Assembly (NCBI GenBank): GCA_017451735.1
Contig: JAFTNU010000053.1
Location: 1 to 51,573 of the forward strand
Reading direction: 5' to 3'
From: Clostridia bacterium
GTDB lineage: Bacteria; Bacillota; Clostridia; Oscillospirales; CAG-272
Length of the DNA: 51,573 nt
Part shown: piece after piece, positions 16,816 to 25,451 of the stretch
Position numbering within the stretch: the first letter of the stretch is position 1
Layout: each line of letters begins with the position of its first letter
Made by a program: the position numbers and the translations under genes
Notes under the pieces: generated by a model
Database searches by the model: none
Seen by the model: the letters and a program-made list of their open reading frames with translations, nothing else
Told to the model about the DNA's origin: nothing

Positions 16816-17826
16816 ATGAAAGTAAAAGATCTCATTACCACCGAGGACTATACCAAAGAAGAGCTGCTTGACATCATCGAGCTGTCCCTGACACTCAAAA
16901 AATGCGTCAAGCAGGGGTACTATCCCCCCTTGCTCAAAAACCGCACCTTAGGCATGATCTTCGAGCAAAGCTCTACCCGCACCCGTGTTTCCTTTGAGAC
17001 TGCCATGGAGCAGCTGGGCGGCCATGCCCAGTATTTGGCCCCGGGACAGATACAATTGGGCGGACACGAGACCATGGAGGATACCGCCCGCGTTCTCTCC
17101 CGCCTGGTAGACATCGTCATGGCCCGCGTGGACGCGCACGCCACCGTGGCAAATCTTGCCCGTACCGCCGCCATCCCCGTGATCAACGGCATGTCCGACT
17201 ATAATCACCCCACACAGGAGCTGGGCGATGCCATCACCATGTTTGAGCATCTGCCCGACGGGAAATATATCGAGGACTGCAAGATCGTTTTCGTGGGTGA
17301 CGCCACCCAGGTCTGCGCCTCGACCATGATGATGACCACAAAGCTGGGGATGCAGTTCGTTCATTTCGGCCCCGAGGGGCATCAGCTCTCTGCCGAGATG
17401 CAACGCATCGGCCAGGAAAACTGCCGCATTTCGGGCGGTAGCATCACCGTTACCGACAATGAGGATGAGGCATTGGCCGACGCCGATTTTGTATACACTG
17501 ATGTGTGGTACGGTCTTTACAACGCAGAGCTTTCCAAGGAAGAGCGTCATGCCATCTTTATGCCGAAATATCAGGTGGATAACGACATGATGTCGAAGGC
17601 CGCCCCCCATGTCAAGTTTCTGCACTGTCTGCCCGCCACCCGCGGTGAGGAGGTCCTGGACGAGGTTTTGGACGGCCCTGCCTCCATTGCTTTCGATCAG
17701 GCAGAAAACCGTCTTTCCGCCATGCGCGGCATCCTTGTCTATCTGTTACGTGACCGTATTTCCGAGGAGATCCGTCACGGGGCGGCAAAAGCGGCGCTTT
17801 TAGCCGATTTGTTTGAAATTTTATAA
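16816..17826 (+). CDS. ptcA: Putrescine carbamoyltransferase
   Basis: A carbamoyltransferase of 336 aa. SSTRTR binds carbamoyl phosphate, NHPTQ (in [10 protein letters not shown]) and HCLPA are family blocks. The [10 protein letters not shown] segment in place of the ornithine carbamoyltransferase version, and the neighbours, point to putrescine carbamoyltransferase, which releases putrescine and carbamoyl phosphate from N-carbamoylputrescine. ATG 16816 follows AAAGGAGT; the ORF could begin 21 nt earlier, but without a site. It leads the order carbamoyltransferase, antiporter, agmatine deiminase, carbamate kinase. Ornithine carbamoyltransferase is the alternative by sequence alone. Confidence 0.85.
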   Translation: MKVKDLITTEDYTKEELLDIIELSLTLKKCVKQGYYPPLLKNRTLGMIFEQSSTRTRVSFETAMEQLGGHAQYLAPGQIQLGGHETMEDTARVLSRLVDIVMARVDAHATVANLARTAAIPVINGMSDYNHPTQELGDAITMFEHLPDGKYIEDCKIVFVGDATQVCASTMMMTTKLGMQFVHFGPEGHQLSAEMQRIGQENCRISGGSITVTDNEDEALADADFVYTDVWYGLYNAELSKEERHAIFMPKYQVDNDMMSKAAPHVKFLHCLPATRGEEVLDEVLDGPASIAFDQAENRLSAMRGILVYLLRDRISEEIRHGAAKAALLADLFEIL

Positions 17827-17841
17827 ACGGGGGCGTTTTTT

Positions 17842-19233
17842 ATGAACCAAAAGGCAAAAAAATTCCGCCTGTTTGACGCGGTACTGGCGGCGGTCTGCAT
17901 CGTGCTGGTGGTCGAATCCTCGGCCCCCGCCGCCGCCATCGGCAACGCTCAGTTCTTCTGGTGGATCTTTCTGCTCATCGGCTTCTTTCTCCCCTACGGG
18001 CTCATCTCCGCCGAGCTGGGCACCACGTATGAGGGTGAGGGCGGCATATACGACTGGGTGGAGCGCGCCTTCGGCAAGCGCTGGGGCAGCCGTGTGGCGT
18101 GGTACTATTATATCAACTTTTCCCTGTGGATGGGATCCCTTGCCGTACTCTTTACCGACATCATCAGTACCCTGACGGGTAGAGGAATGTCCGTTTGGCT
18201 CTCTCTTTTGTTGCAGCTGGCCTTTATCTGGATCGTGGTACTCATGAGCAACTATAAGATCAGTGAAAGCAAGTGGATTCTGAATATCGCCGCCATTCTC
18301 AAGGCCTTTCTGATGCTGACCATCGGCGGGCTTGGTATCTACGTGGCGATCACAAGAGGCTCGGCAAACGCATTCACCCCCGCCTCCTTCCTGCCCTCCT
18401 TTACCTCGGGCGGACTCTCTTACGTGTCGGTCATCATGTTTAATTTTCTCGGCTTTGAGGTGGTAACCACCTTTGCCTCCGAGATGCAGAATCCCCGCCG
18501 CGAGATCCCCCGCGCCATCGTTCTGGGCGGTGTGATCATTGCCTTCTTCTATCTGCTTTCTGCCTTCGGCATCGGCGTGGCAGTTCCTGCCGACGAGCTT
18601 TCGGCGTCGGGCGGTATTTTGGACAGCTTCCATCTGTTGCTTGGCGGAAACGGCGGTATTTTCCTTACCGTTGTGGGGTTAATTTTCCTTTATACCTTGG
18701 TGGCAAACCTGCTTTCCTGGTCGCTGGGTGTTAACAATGTGGCGTGCTACGCCGCCGAGCGCAACGCGCTCCCCTCCTTTCTTGGCAAGCGGGATTCCCG
18801 CGGCATGCCCGTGGGTGCCAACCTGACCAACGGCATCATCGCCTCGGCGATCGTGCTGATCGCGCCCTTCATCCCAAGCGAGGACGTGTTCTGGAGCTTC
18901 TTTGCACTGAATATGATCACACTTTTGCTCTCCTACGTGATGCTGTTCCCCGCATTTCTGAAGCTGCGGCGCACAGAGCCCGATATCGAGCGTCCCTTCC
19001 GCGTGGGCGGCGGTAAAATTCGCCTTACGCTGATGACCTACGTGCCCATGATCCTGCTGATCTTGGCCATCGTCTTCAGCATTATCCCCATGAACGGGGC
19101 CGAAATCCCCGAGAAAATGCCTCTGCTCATCGGCACACTGATTGCCGTGGCCATCGGTGAGATCATTGCGACGGGTGCCGCTGGCAAAAAGGGACGGCAA
19201 AACAGACCAAGGCGCATCACTGAAAGCGAATAA
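17842..19233 (+). CDS. aguD: Agmatine/putrescine antiporter, APC family
   Basis: An amino acid-polyamine-organocation transporter of 463 aa with about twelve hydrophobic segments. The start has the APC-type helix 1 block [13 protein letters not shown], and [16 protein letters not shown] matches helix 6. The position between putrescine carbamoyltransferase and agmatine deiminase genes, 15 and 14 bp away, indicates exchange of external agmatine for internal putrescine across the cytoplasmic membrane. The substrate is inferred from context; the transporter family is clear. Confidence 0.82.
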   Translation: MNQKAKKFRLFDAVLAAVCIVLVVESSAPAAAIGNAQFFWWIFLLIGFFLPYGLISAELGTTYEGEGGIYDWVERAFGKRWGSRVAWYYYINFSLWMGSLAVLFTDIISTLTGRGMSVWLSLLLQLAFIWIVVLMSNYKISESKWILNIAAILKAFLMLTIGGLGIYVAITRGSANAFTPASFLPSFTSGGLSYVSVIMFNFLGFEVVTTFASEMQNPRREIPRAIVLGGVIIAFFYLLSAFGIGVAVPADELSASGGILDSFHLLLGGNGGIFLTVVGLIFLYTLVANLLSWSLGVNNVACYAAERNALPSFLGKRDSRGMPVGANLTNGIIASAIVLIAPFIPSEDVFWSFFALNMITLLLSYVMLFPAFLKLRRTEPDIERPFRVGGGKIRLTLMTYVPMILLILAIVFSIIPMNGAEIPEKMPLLIGTLIAVAIGEIIATGAAGKKGRQNRPRRITESE

Positions 19234-19247
19234 AAAGAGGTAACGGT

Positions 19248-20345
19248 ATGAAAAGATTGCAAGGAACGCCCCGCATCGACGGTTTTCGGATGCCCGGGGA
19301 ATTTGAGCCCCATCGGGGCACCTATATGATCTGGCCCGAGCGTCCCGACAACTGGCGTTTGGGCGCCAAGCCCGCCCAGCGGGTCTTTGCCGAGGTGGCG
19401 ACCGCCATCGCGGCATTTGAGCCGATCACGGTCTGCGTCAGCGGCAACCAATTTGCCAACGCACGGCAGATGTTACCCCCCGAGGTGCGGGTGGTGGAAA
19501 TGTCCAATAACGATGCCTGGGTGCGGGACTGTGGACCCACTTTTGTGACAAACGGTCATGAAATTCGCGGTATCGACTGGCGCTTCAACGCCTGGGGCGG
19601 TCTTGTGGACGGTCTCTACTTTCCCTGGGACAAGGATGACGCCGTAGCGCAGAAGATCTGCGAGCTGGAGGGCGCCGACAGCTATCGCACCGGCGGCTTT
19701 GTGCTGGAGGGTGGCTCAATCCACACCGACGGTGACGGCACCGCGGTGGTCACCGAGGAATGTCTGCTCAGCGAAGGGCGCAATCCTCATTTTTCCAAGG
19801 AGCAGATCGAGCAATTGCTCTGCGATTATCTGAATGTGGAAAAAGTCATCTGGCTCAAGCGCGGCATCTATCTGGATGAGACCAACGGTCATGTAGACAA
19901 TATCTTTACCTTTGCCCGCCCCGGGGAGGCGCTGCTTGCCTGGTGCGAAGATGAAAGCGACCCCCAATATGAGATCAGCGCCGAGAATCTGAAAATTTTG
20001 GAGAACGAGACCGATGCCAAGGGCAGACAGATCAAGGTGCACAAGCTGGTGCTCCCCTCCCCCGTGCTCATCACCGAGGAGGAAAGCGGCGGCGTGGACG
20101 CCATCGAGGGCACGCTCCCCCGCAACGAGGGCGACCGCCTGGCCGCCTCCTACGCCAACTTCTATCTGGTCAACGGCGGCGTGATCTTCCCGCTGTTTGG
20201 TGACAAAAATGACGAGCGTGCACGGGAAACGCTGGAAAAGGTCTTTCCCGACCGGCAGGTGGTGGGGATCTACGCCCGCGAGATCTTGCTGGGAGGCGGC
20301 AATATCCACTGTATCACTCAGCAAATCCCCTGTGAGGCGAACTGA
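19248..20345 (+). CDS. aguA: Agmatine deiminase
   Basis: A 365-aa agmatine deiminase of the guanidine-modifying fold; it converts agmatine to N-carbamoylputrescine and ammonia. All catalytic parts are visible: [11 protein letters not shown], the acidic residue in [10 protein letters not shown], histidine in ETNGHVDN and nucleophile cysteine in [13 protein letters not shown] near the C-terminus. Length is normal. It overlaps the carbamate kinase start by one base (TGATG), so translation is coupled. Confidence 0.95.
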   Translation: MKRLQGTPRIDGFRMPGEFEPHRGTYMIWPERPDNWRLGAKPAQRVFAEVATAIAAFEPITVCVSGNQFANARQMLPPEVRVVEMSNNDAWVRDCGPTFVTNGHEIRGIDWRFNAWGGLVDGLYFPWDKDDAVAQKICELEGADSYRTGGFVLEGGSIHTDGDGTAVVTEECLLSEGRNPHFSKEQIEQLLCDYLNVEKVIWLKRGIYLDETNGHVDNIFTFARPGEALLAWCEDESDPQYEISAENLKILENETDAKGRQIKVHKLVLPSPVLITEEESGGVDAIEGTLPRNEGDRLAASYANFYLVNGGVIFPLFGDKNDERARETLEKVFPDRQVVGIYAREILLGGGNIHCITQQIPCEAN

Positions 20346-21337
20346 TGGAGCCCCGCATCGTCATTGCCCTTGGAGGGAACGCTTTGGGCAAGACTCCCGA
20401 AGAGCAGAAGGCACGCATCGATGAAGTGTCGGGCGCTTTGGTAGGACTGATCGAGAAGGGTTATGAGATCATCGTGACCCACGGCAACGGCCCCCAGGTG
20501 GGAATGATCCGCTTGGCCTTCGGTGCAGGTGCGACGGCCGATCCCCATGTGCCCTCCATGCCCCTTGCCGAATGCACCGCCATGAGCGAAGGCTATATCG
20601 GCTACCATTTACAGACGGGGATCTTACGGGAGCTGCGCCGTCGGGGCATGCCCTGGGAGGTGGCCACACTGGTCACACAAGTGGAGGTAGACCCCGCCGA
20701 CAGGGCCTTTCGGGAACCTACCAAGCCGATCGGCGCCTTCTACACTGCGGATGAGGTGGAGCTTCTGCGTGAGAAGGAGCCCGACGCGGTATTTGCCGCC
20801 GACGCCGGGCGCGGCTATCGCCGTATGGTGGCCAGTCCGAAGCCCAAGCACATCGTGGAGATCCGATCGATCAAAAATTTGCTGGATAACGAATTTGTGG
20901 TCATCGCCTGCGGGGGCGGTGGTATCCCCGTGGTACGTCGAAGCGAAGGCGACTATATCGGGGTGGAGGCGGTGATCGACAAGGATCTTGCCGCAGAAAA
21001 GCTGGCGGAGGAAGTAGGGGCCGATCACCTCTTTATTCTGACGGCAGTAGAGCGAGTGGCTCTGCACTTCGGCACGCCTGAGCAAAAGGAGCTTTCCGCT
21101 ATGACTGTCACCGAGGCGGAGCAATATTGCCGCGAGGGGCATTTTGCCCCCGGCAGTATGCTCCCCAAGGTGCAGGCGGCAATGGCCTTTGCCAGAAGTG
21201 CACCCGGGCGACGTGCGGTCATCTGCTCACTTGAAAAAGCGCCCTTAGCCATTGACGGTCGCTCGGGTACCGTGGTCGTAGGCGATGCGGTGCCCACCAT
21301 GGCAGACAGGGACGCACGGAGTTATAGTGAAAAATAA
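20345..21337 (+). CDS. arcC: Carbamate kinase
   Basis: A 330-aa amino acid kinase-family enzyme that makes ATP from carbamoyl phosphate, releasing ammonia and carbon dioxide. ALGGNALG, VTHGNGPQVG, ACGGGGIPVV and DKDLAAEKLAEEVGAD are carbamate kinase blocks. It ends the agmatine pathway and gives the net ATP. It is slightly longer than the usual 310 aa at the C-terminus. A perfect 18-bp terminator begins at its stop codon. Confidence 0.93.
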   Translation: MEPRIVIALGGNALGKTPEEQKARIDEVSGALVGLIEKGYEIIVTHGNGPQVGMIRLAFGAGATADPHVPSMPLAECTAMSEGYIGYHLQTGILRELRRRGMPWEVATLVTQVEVDPADRAFREPTKPIGAFYTADEVELLREKEPDAVFAADAGRGYRRMVASPKPKHIVEIRSIKNLLDNEFVVIACGGGGIPVVRRSEGDYIGVEAVIDKDLAAEKLAEEVGADHLFILTAVERVALHFGTPEQKELSAMTVTEAEQYCREGHFAPGSMLPKVQAAMAFARSAPGRRAVICSLEKAPLAIDGRSGTVVVGDAVPTMADRDARSYSEK

Positions 21338-21369
21338 GAAAAGCGGTCAATACCGCTTTTCTTATTTTT
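21330..21369 (+). terminator. Terminator of the agmatine operon
   Basis: AAAAATAAGAAAAGCGGT (21330-21347) and its exact complement (21352-21369) around CAAT, ending in TTTTT. It is the first terminator seen after mglB. Confidence 0.95.
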
Positions 21370-21484
21370 GATTTCGTTTTTCCAATTTTGATTCTAGGTT
21401 TTTCTGAATTTAAGCTTATTCTTTCCCGCTTTTTCGCCGAGTTATTTTAAAATTTGGCATTCGGTTCTTTTTTATATTCCGTCA

Positions 21485-21513
21485 TTGCTTTTTACCAAGA
21501 AAGGTGCTATAAT
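21485..21513 (+). promoter_or_regulatory. Promoter of nadE
   Basis: TTGCTT (21485-21490), 17 bp, extended -10 TGCTATAAT with TATAAT at 21508-21513. Confidence 0.65.
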
Positions 21514-21549
21514 AAAAAAGTAAGCTTTACATCCTGCGGAGGTATGAAA

Positions 21550-23412
21550 ATGAAAGATATTCTGCGCGCGGCAGTAGCCGTGCCCGCCCTGAAGGTAGCG
21601 GATATTTCCTATAATAAAAATGCCATACTGGAGCGCATGAAGGAGGCTCATGAAGCAGGGGCCGCCTTGCTGGTCACCCCCGAGCTGTCGCTGACGGGTG
21701 CTACCTGCGGCGATCTGTTTTTCTCCGATCTGTTGCTGGAGCAGACGCTCATTGCTCTGCACCGGTTGGCAGAAGCCTCCCCTAAGGACATGCTCACCCT
21801 GGTAGGTGCACCGATCAAGGCAAGCGGGCGCGTTTACAACTGTGCCTGCCTGATTGGTGACGGAGACATTCAAGCCATTGTTGCGAAATGCCATCTCACC
21901 GTTGCCGAGCAACGCTATTTTGCCTCCGGTGCGGATATCGCGGAGGGCGGTGTCTACACTGCCGATGGGATTCCCCTTTACGGCACCTTGAATTTTGAAA
22001 CCGCTGACGGTACCACACTGTCCATTGCCATCGGTCGGGATCTGTCGGACAAGCAGACGGATGCCGAGGTCATTCTGAATCCCGCCGCCGGAAATGCCAT
22101 GGTGGGGGCCGGAGAGCGCCGCAGGCGCGCCGTACTGGAGCAGTCTGCCAGAGACATGGCCGCCTGCCTCTCGGTCAACGCAGGTGAGCAGGAATCCGCC
22201 TCGGATCTGATCTATTCCGGCCACGGCATGATCGCCATGAACGGCAAGCTGATCGCCGAAAATAAGAATTACACCGACAGTGACTACATGATGATCTCCG
22301 ACCTGGATCTGGGAACCATTCGCTACGACCGTCGCAAGGCTCCTGCATGCGACCGCACCGAGGCGCTCTGCCTCCCTGTGTCGCTTCCCGCTTCCGACGG
22401 TGCGCTCCTCAAGATCAGACGCCTGCCCTTCATTCCCGATGAAAAGAAGGCCCGCACCGAGCGTTGCATGGAAATTTTCGAGATGCAAGCCGCGGCCCTT
22501 TCCCGCCGTCTTTCGATCACAGGGGGCAAGCTGACCCTGGGTATATCGGGCGGTCTGGATTCCACCCTCGCTCTTTTGGTGGCCATCCGCGCCATGGAAA
22601 AGCTGAAGCTCCCCCGCACCAACATCACTGCGGTGACCATGCCCTGCTTCGGCACCTCTGACGAGACCCTTGCCAATGCGTTAACGCTCATGCAGAATCT
22701 TGGCGTGACCTCCCGCACGGTCTCGATCAAGGAGGCTGTGCTTCAACACTTCAAGGACATCGGTCACGACCCGACGGATTATTCCGTAACCTATGAAAAT
22801 GCACAGGCGCGCGAGCGCACCCAGGTACTGATGGACATTGCCAATCAGGTGGGGGGCATCGTGCTTGGCACGGGCGACCTCTCGGAAATGGCCCTTGGCT
22901 GGTGCACCTACAACGGCGACCATATGAGCATGTACGGCGTCAACGCCGATGTCCCCAAGACTCTGGTTCGCTGGATCGTGACAAGCATTGCCGAAAGCGA
23001 CCTGCTGCCCGAGGCAAGTGAGGTGCTGCTGCGGGTGGTGGATACCCCCATTAGTCCCGAGCTTTTGCCCCCCGATGCGGTGGGCAAGATCGCCCAGAAA
23101 ACCGAGGATATCGTGGGTCCTTACGCCCTGCACGACTTCTTCCTCTACTGGGCCGTGCGCTATCAGTATACCCCCTCCAAGATCTTTGCCCTGGCCCAAA
23201 AAGCCTTTGACGGCATTTTTGACGGTGCCACCATCAAGAAATGGCTGACCGTCTTCTGGCGCCGATTCTTCAACCAGCAGTTCAAGCGCAACTGCGTTCC
23301 CGACGGTGTGAAGGTGGGCTCTGTCGGCCTTTCGCCCCGCGGCGATTGGCAGATGCCCTCCGATGCATCCTGTGCCCTGTGGCTTGCCGAGATCGAGACC
23401 ATCGAGCCATGA
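21550..23412 (+). CDS. nadE: NAD synthetase with degenerate glutaminase domain
   Basis: A two-domain NAD+ synthetase of 620 aa. Residues 1-270 are a nitrilase-type glutaminase domain and residues 320-610 the synthetase domain, with P-loop SGGLDS near 333, LGTGDLSEMALGWCTY and SVGLSPRGDWQMP. The synthetase converts deamido-NAD, ATP and ammonia to NAD. In the glutaminase triad, Glu45 (TPELSLTG) and Lys113 (AKCHL) remain. The nucleophile cysteine, expected in the ICEDLW-type block, is Gly162 in IAIGRDLSD (codon GGT, 22033-22035). Glutamine hydrolysis should be lost, leaving ammonia as the nitrogen source. ATG 21550 is chosen because GGAGG (21538-21542) is 7 nt upstream; ATG 21544 is too close. 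Confidence 0.92.
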   Translation: MKDILRAAVAVPALKVADISYNKNAILERMKEAHEAGAALLVTPELSLTGATCGDLFFSDLLLEQTLIALHRLAEASPKDMLTLVGAPIKASGRVYNCACLIGDGDIQAIVAKCHLTVAEQRYFASGADIAEGGVYTADGIPLYGTLNFETADGTTLSIAIGRDLSDKQTDAEVILNPAAGNAMVGAGERRRRAVLEQSARDMAACLSVNAGEQESASDLIYSGHGMIAMNGKLIAENKNYTDSDYMMISDLDLGTIRYDRRKAPACDRTEALCLPVSLPASDGALLKIRRLPFIPDEKKARTERCMEIFEMQAAALSRRLSITGGKLTLGISGGLDSTLALLVAIRAMEKLKLPRTNITAVTMPCFGTSDETLANALTLMQNLGVTSRTVSIKEAVLQHFKDIGHDPTDYSVTYENAQARERTQVLMDIANQVGGIVLGTGDLSEMALGWCTYNGDHMSMYGVNADVPKTLVRWIVTSIAESDLLPEASEVLLRVVDTPISPELLPPDAVGKIAQKTEDIVGPYALHDFFLYWAVRYQYTPSKIFALAQKAFDGIFDGATIKKWLTVFWRRFFNQQFKRNCVPDGVKVGSVGLSPRGDWQMPSDASCALWLAEIETIEP

Positions 23413-23422
23413 AAGCAACCCC

Positions 23423-23467
23423 AAAAAAGCAAAACGGTATCAAAAAATGATACCGTTTTGCTTTTTT
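23423..23467. terminator. Bidirectional terminator
   Basis: A perfect 20-bp stem, 23423-23442 with 23448-23467, AAAAA loop and T-runs on both strands, between the convergent nadE and phosphatase-family genes. Confidence 0.95.
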
Positions 23468-23480
23468 AGTTCAAACTTCC

Positions 23481-24341
23481 TCAGATCTCCACATCGATCC
23501 ACACGGGAATGTGGTCGGACAAGGGCATGTAGTAATCGGGGGCATAGCGATCGTAGGCGCGCACCGCATCCTGTTCAAAGCCACGCACCAGGATGTGATC
23601 AATGGCATCGGCGGCGGCGCGGGGGCAGTAGGGCTGATATCCGGCAACTCCGCAAGGATGATGGCCGTTCCCCTCATCGCGGTGCTCGACCGCCACATCA
23701 TAGGCATGAGTGAACCCGCGGGCCAGCGCAGTCTGAACACAGGGCTTTGTCCGTGCGTCATTCATATCACCCATGATGACCGCAGGACAATTGTATTTTG
23801 CCTGATATTTGTCCAGGCAATCGATGGCAAGACCGATCTGATAGGCTCTGGCCTCGTCGGAAAACGGGCGGAAATTGCGGGCATTGCGGGCATTGGGGTC
23901 ACCGGTGCCCCGCATCCACCACAGATGTGTGGTCATCAGAATCAAGAGCTTTCCACTCTCCTTGATGCGGAACACACCCAGGTTGTAGGATTTGGTCATG
24001 CTATTGTTAAAGCTACCCTCATGCCCCGGGAATTCCTCGGGATAGACAAGAAAGGTCGAATCCACCAGTTCAAAAAGATCGGTACGGTAGATGATGGGAG
24101 TATCCCTTCCCCACAAGAGAGCATAAGGGAGCCCCTCCTCGGAAAACAGACGCATCAGCTTATCCGCCATTTTGGCGGTGACCTCCTGGAGGCCCAGAAT
24201 GTCGGGCTTGGTCTCCAGATAATACTTCAAAAAGCCGGACATACGGGCAGAATAGGAGCAGTCCAAGCCATGCTCCTCCCACCAGGGCTGATTCTTGTCG
24301 CAGGCCCACTGATTGGTGCTCATCAATCTCAATTTTTTCAT
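23481..24341 (-). CDS. Endonuclease/exonuclease/phosphatase family protein
   Basis: A 286-aa member of the EEP superfamily of metal-dependent phosphodiesterases. The start has STNQW for the usual asparagine block; ILGLQEV has the metal-binding glutamate; VIMGDMND and the end PLSDHIPVWIDV hold the catalytic aspartate, asparagine and histidine. No signal peptide, so cytoplasmic. Members act on nucleic acids, inositol phosphates or other phosphodiesters; the target here is unknown. It lies 95 bp downstream of an AraC gene but has its own promoter. Confidence 0.85.
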   Translation of the reverse strand: MKKLRLMSTNQWACDKNQPWWEEHGLDCSYSARMSGFLKYYLETKPDILGLQEVTAKMADKLMRLFSEEGLPYALLWGRDTPIIYRTDLFELVDSTFLVYPEEFPGHEGSFNNSMTKSYNLGVFRIKESGKLLILMTTHLWWMRGTGDPNARNARNFRPFSDEARAYQIGLAIDCLDKYQAKYNCPAVIMGDMNDARTKPCVQTALARGFTHAYDVAVEHRDEGNGHHPCGVAGYQPYCPRAAADAIDHILVRGFEQDAVRAYDRYAPDYYMPLSDHIPVWIDVEI

Positions 24342-24390
24342 GGCAGTTCATCCTTTCTTTCCCACAAGCAGAGATCGAGCTCTTGAGGAC

Positions 24391-24419
24391 AGTATAGCAC
24401 ATACAAAAGCAATTTGCAA
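24391..24419 (-). promoter_or_regulatory. Promoter of the EEP gene
   Basis: On the minus strand, TTGCAA (24419-24414), 17 bp, TATACT (24396-24391), preceded by TGTGC. Confidence 0.6.
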
Positions 24420-24436
24420 GAGAGAAACCGAGATTT

Positions 24437-25306
24437 TTACGGGTTTCTTCGGCATTGCTGACGGTATTTGAGGGGTGTCATGCCATAGGCTTTTTTGAAC
24501 AAGGAATAGAAATAATTTTCCGATCCCAGATTCACCTGTGACGCAATATCACCGATCTTCATGTCGGTGCTGCGGATCAGCATCTGGGCCGAGGCCAGCT
24601 TTTTCTGAATCACCAGCTGAGAAAGTGTACAGCCGTATTCCTGTTGCAGAATCCGCGAGACCTGACGGGTGCTGAGATAGACCTGCTTTGCCACATCGGA
24701 AAGCGTGATGCGGTGATGAAAATTGGCGTTGATATAGGTCTCGATGGCACCGTGTCGGGCATCGGTCTTTTTCAGAGTCTGCACCTCCTCCTCGGGAGAA
24801 AGCAGGCGCATCAGCTCATGAAAGACAAGGGCGGAGAGCAGCTCCGCATCTCTTTCCGCGGCGGGAGTATTTTCCTCGCTTTTGCGGGCAATGGCACGAA
24901 TATAATAGTCCACATCGCCTGACAGGGGCAGCTCGCAAATCCCCTCCTGCAAACGCTTTTGAATGTGCGCCGCAGTGCTCGCGTGCTTTTTGCCCATGTC
25001 AAAAGAAAACAGCAAGCAAAAGCTGCCGTCGGGTGGCGGAAGCGTGTAATGACCCACACGGGGCGGAATGATTACGACCCTCCTCTCATAGGTCCGCCGC
25101 TCCCCCTCGGTCACCAGCTCCAGCTTGCCCGCAGTGATAAAAAATGCCTCATAGGTAAAGTGGGAATGAATGCGCCGCACCGCCTGACTGTCGCCAACCG
25201 GAGCACGGCCGCCCCCAAGACGAGGCGATTTTCCCACTCGAATGACCTTTAAACGCAGGCCGCAGACATCCACGGTCAGCGTTGGTTTATTTTTTTGATA
25301 TTCCAT
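24437..25306 (-). CDS. AraC-family regulator
   Basis: A 289-aa AraC/XylS regulator. Residues 25-130 are a cupin-type sensor (FTYEAFFITAGKLELV, RVVIIPPRVGHYT). Residues 190-285 are two helix-turn-helix motifs (ITLSDVAKQVYLSTRQVSRIL and IASQVNLGSENYFYSLFKKA). ATG 25306 (MEYQKN) is preferred over the longer reading because conserved sequence begins there. It is divergent from the GH51 gene, its likely target. Confidence 0.85.
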   Translation of the reverse strand: MEYQKNKPTLTVDVCGLRLKVIRVGKSPRLGGGRAPVGDSQAVRRIHSHFTYEAFFITAGKLELVTEGERRTYERRVVIIPPRVGHYTLPPPDGSFCLLFSFDMGKKHASTAAHIQKRLQEGICELPLSGDVDYYIRAIARKSEENTPAAERDAELLSALVFHELMRLLSPEEEVQTLKKTDARHGAIETYINANFHHRITLSDVAKQVYLSTRQVSRILQQEYGCTLSQLVIQKKLASAQMLIRSTDMKIGDIASQVNLGSENYFYSLFKKAYGMTPLKYRQQCRRNP

Positions 25307-25393
25307 ATGGCCAGTGTAGCACAAAACGCAAAAAAAATCAACCAAAAACTATAAAATCAAGACATAAAAATCAAAAATTGTCTGTCTGATTCA

Positions 25394-25439
25394 TTGATTT
25401 TCCGATGGATGAAGCATTAGAATAGAAGCAATCGGAAAA
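25394..25439 (+). promoter_or_regulatory. GH51 promoter and overlapping inverted repeat
   Basis: TTGATT (25394-25399), 18 bp, TAGAAT (25418-25423). TTTTCCGAT (25398-25406) and ATCGGAAAA (25431-25439) are perfect inverted repeats flanking the -10, the second touching the AAGGAGG site. This may be an operator for the divergent AraC protein. Confidence 0.5.
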
Positions 25440-25451
25440 GGAGGATCTTAT

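Noticed and set aside
16816-17826. Ornithine carbamoyltransferase of arginine synthesis
   Set aside because: The sequence is close, but the [10 protein letters not shown] block and the full agmatine pathway next to it favour putrescine carbamoyltransferase.
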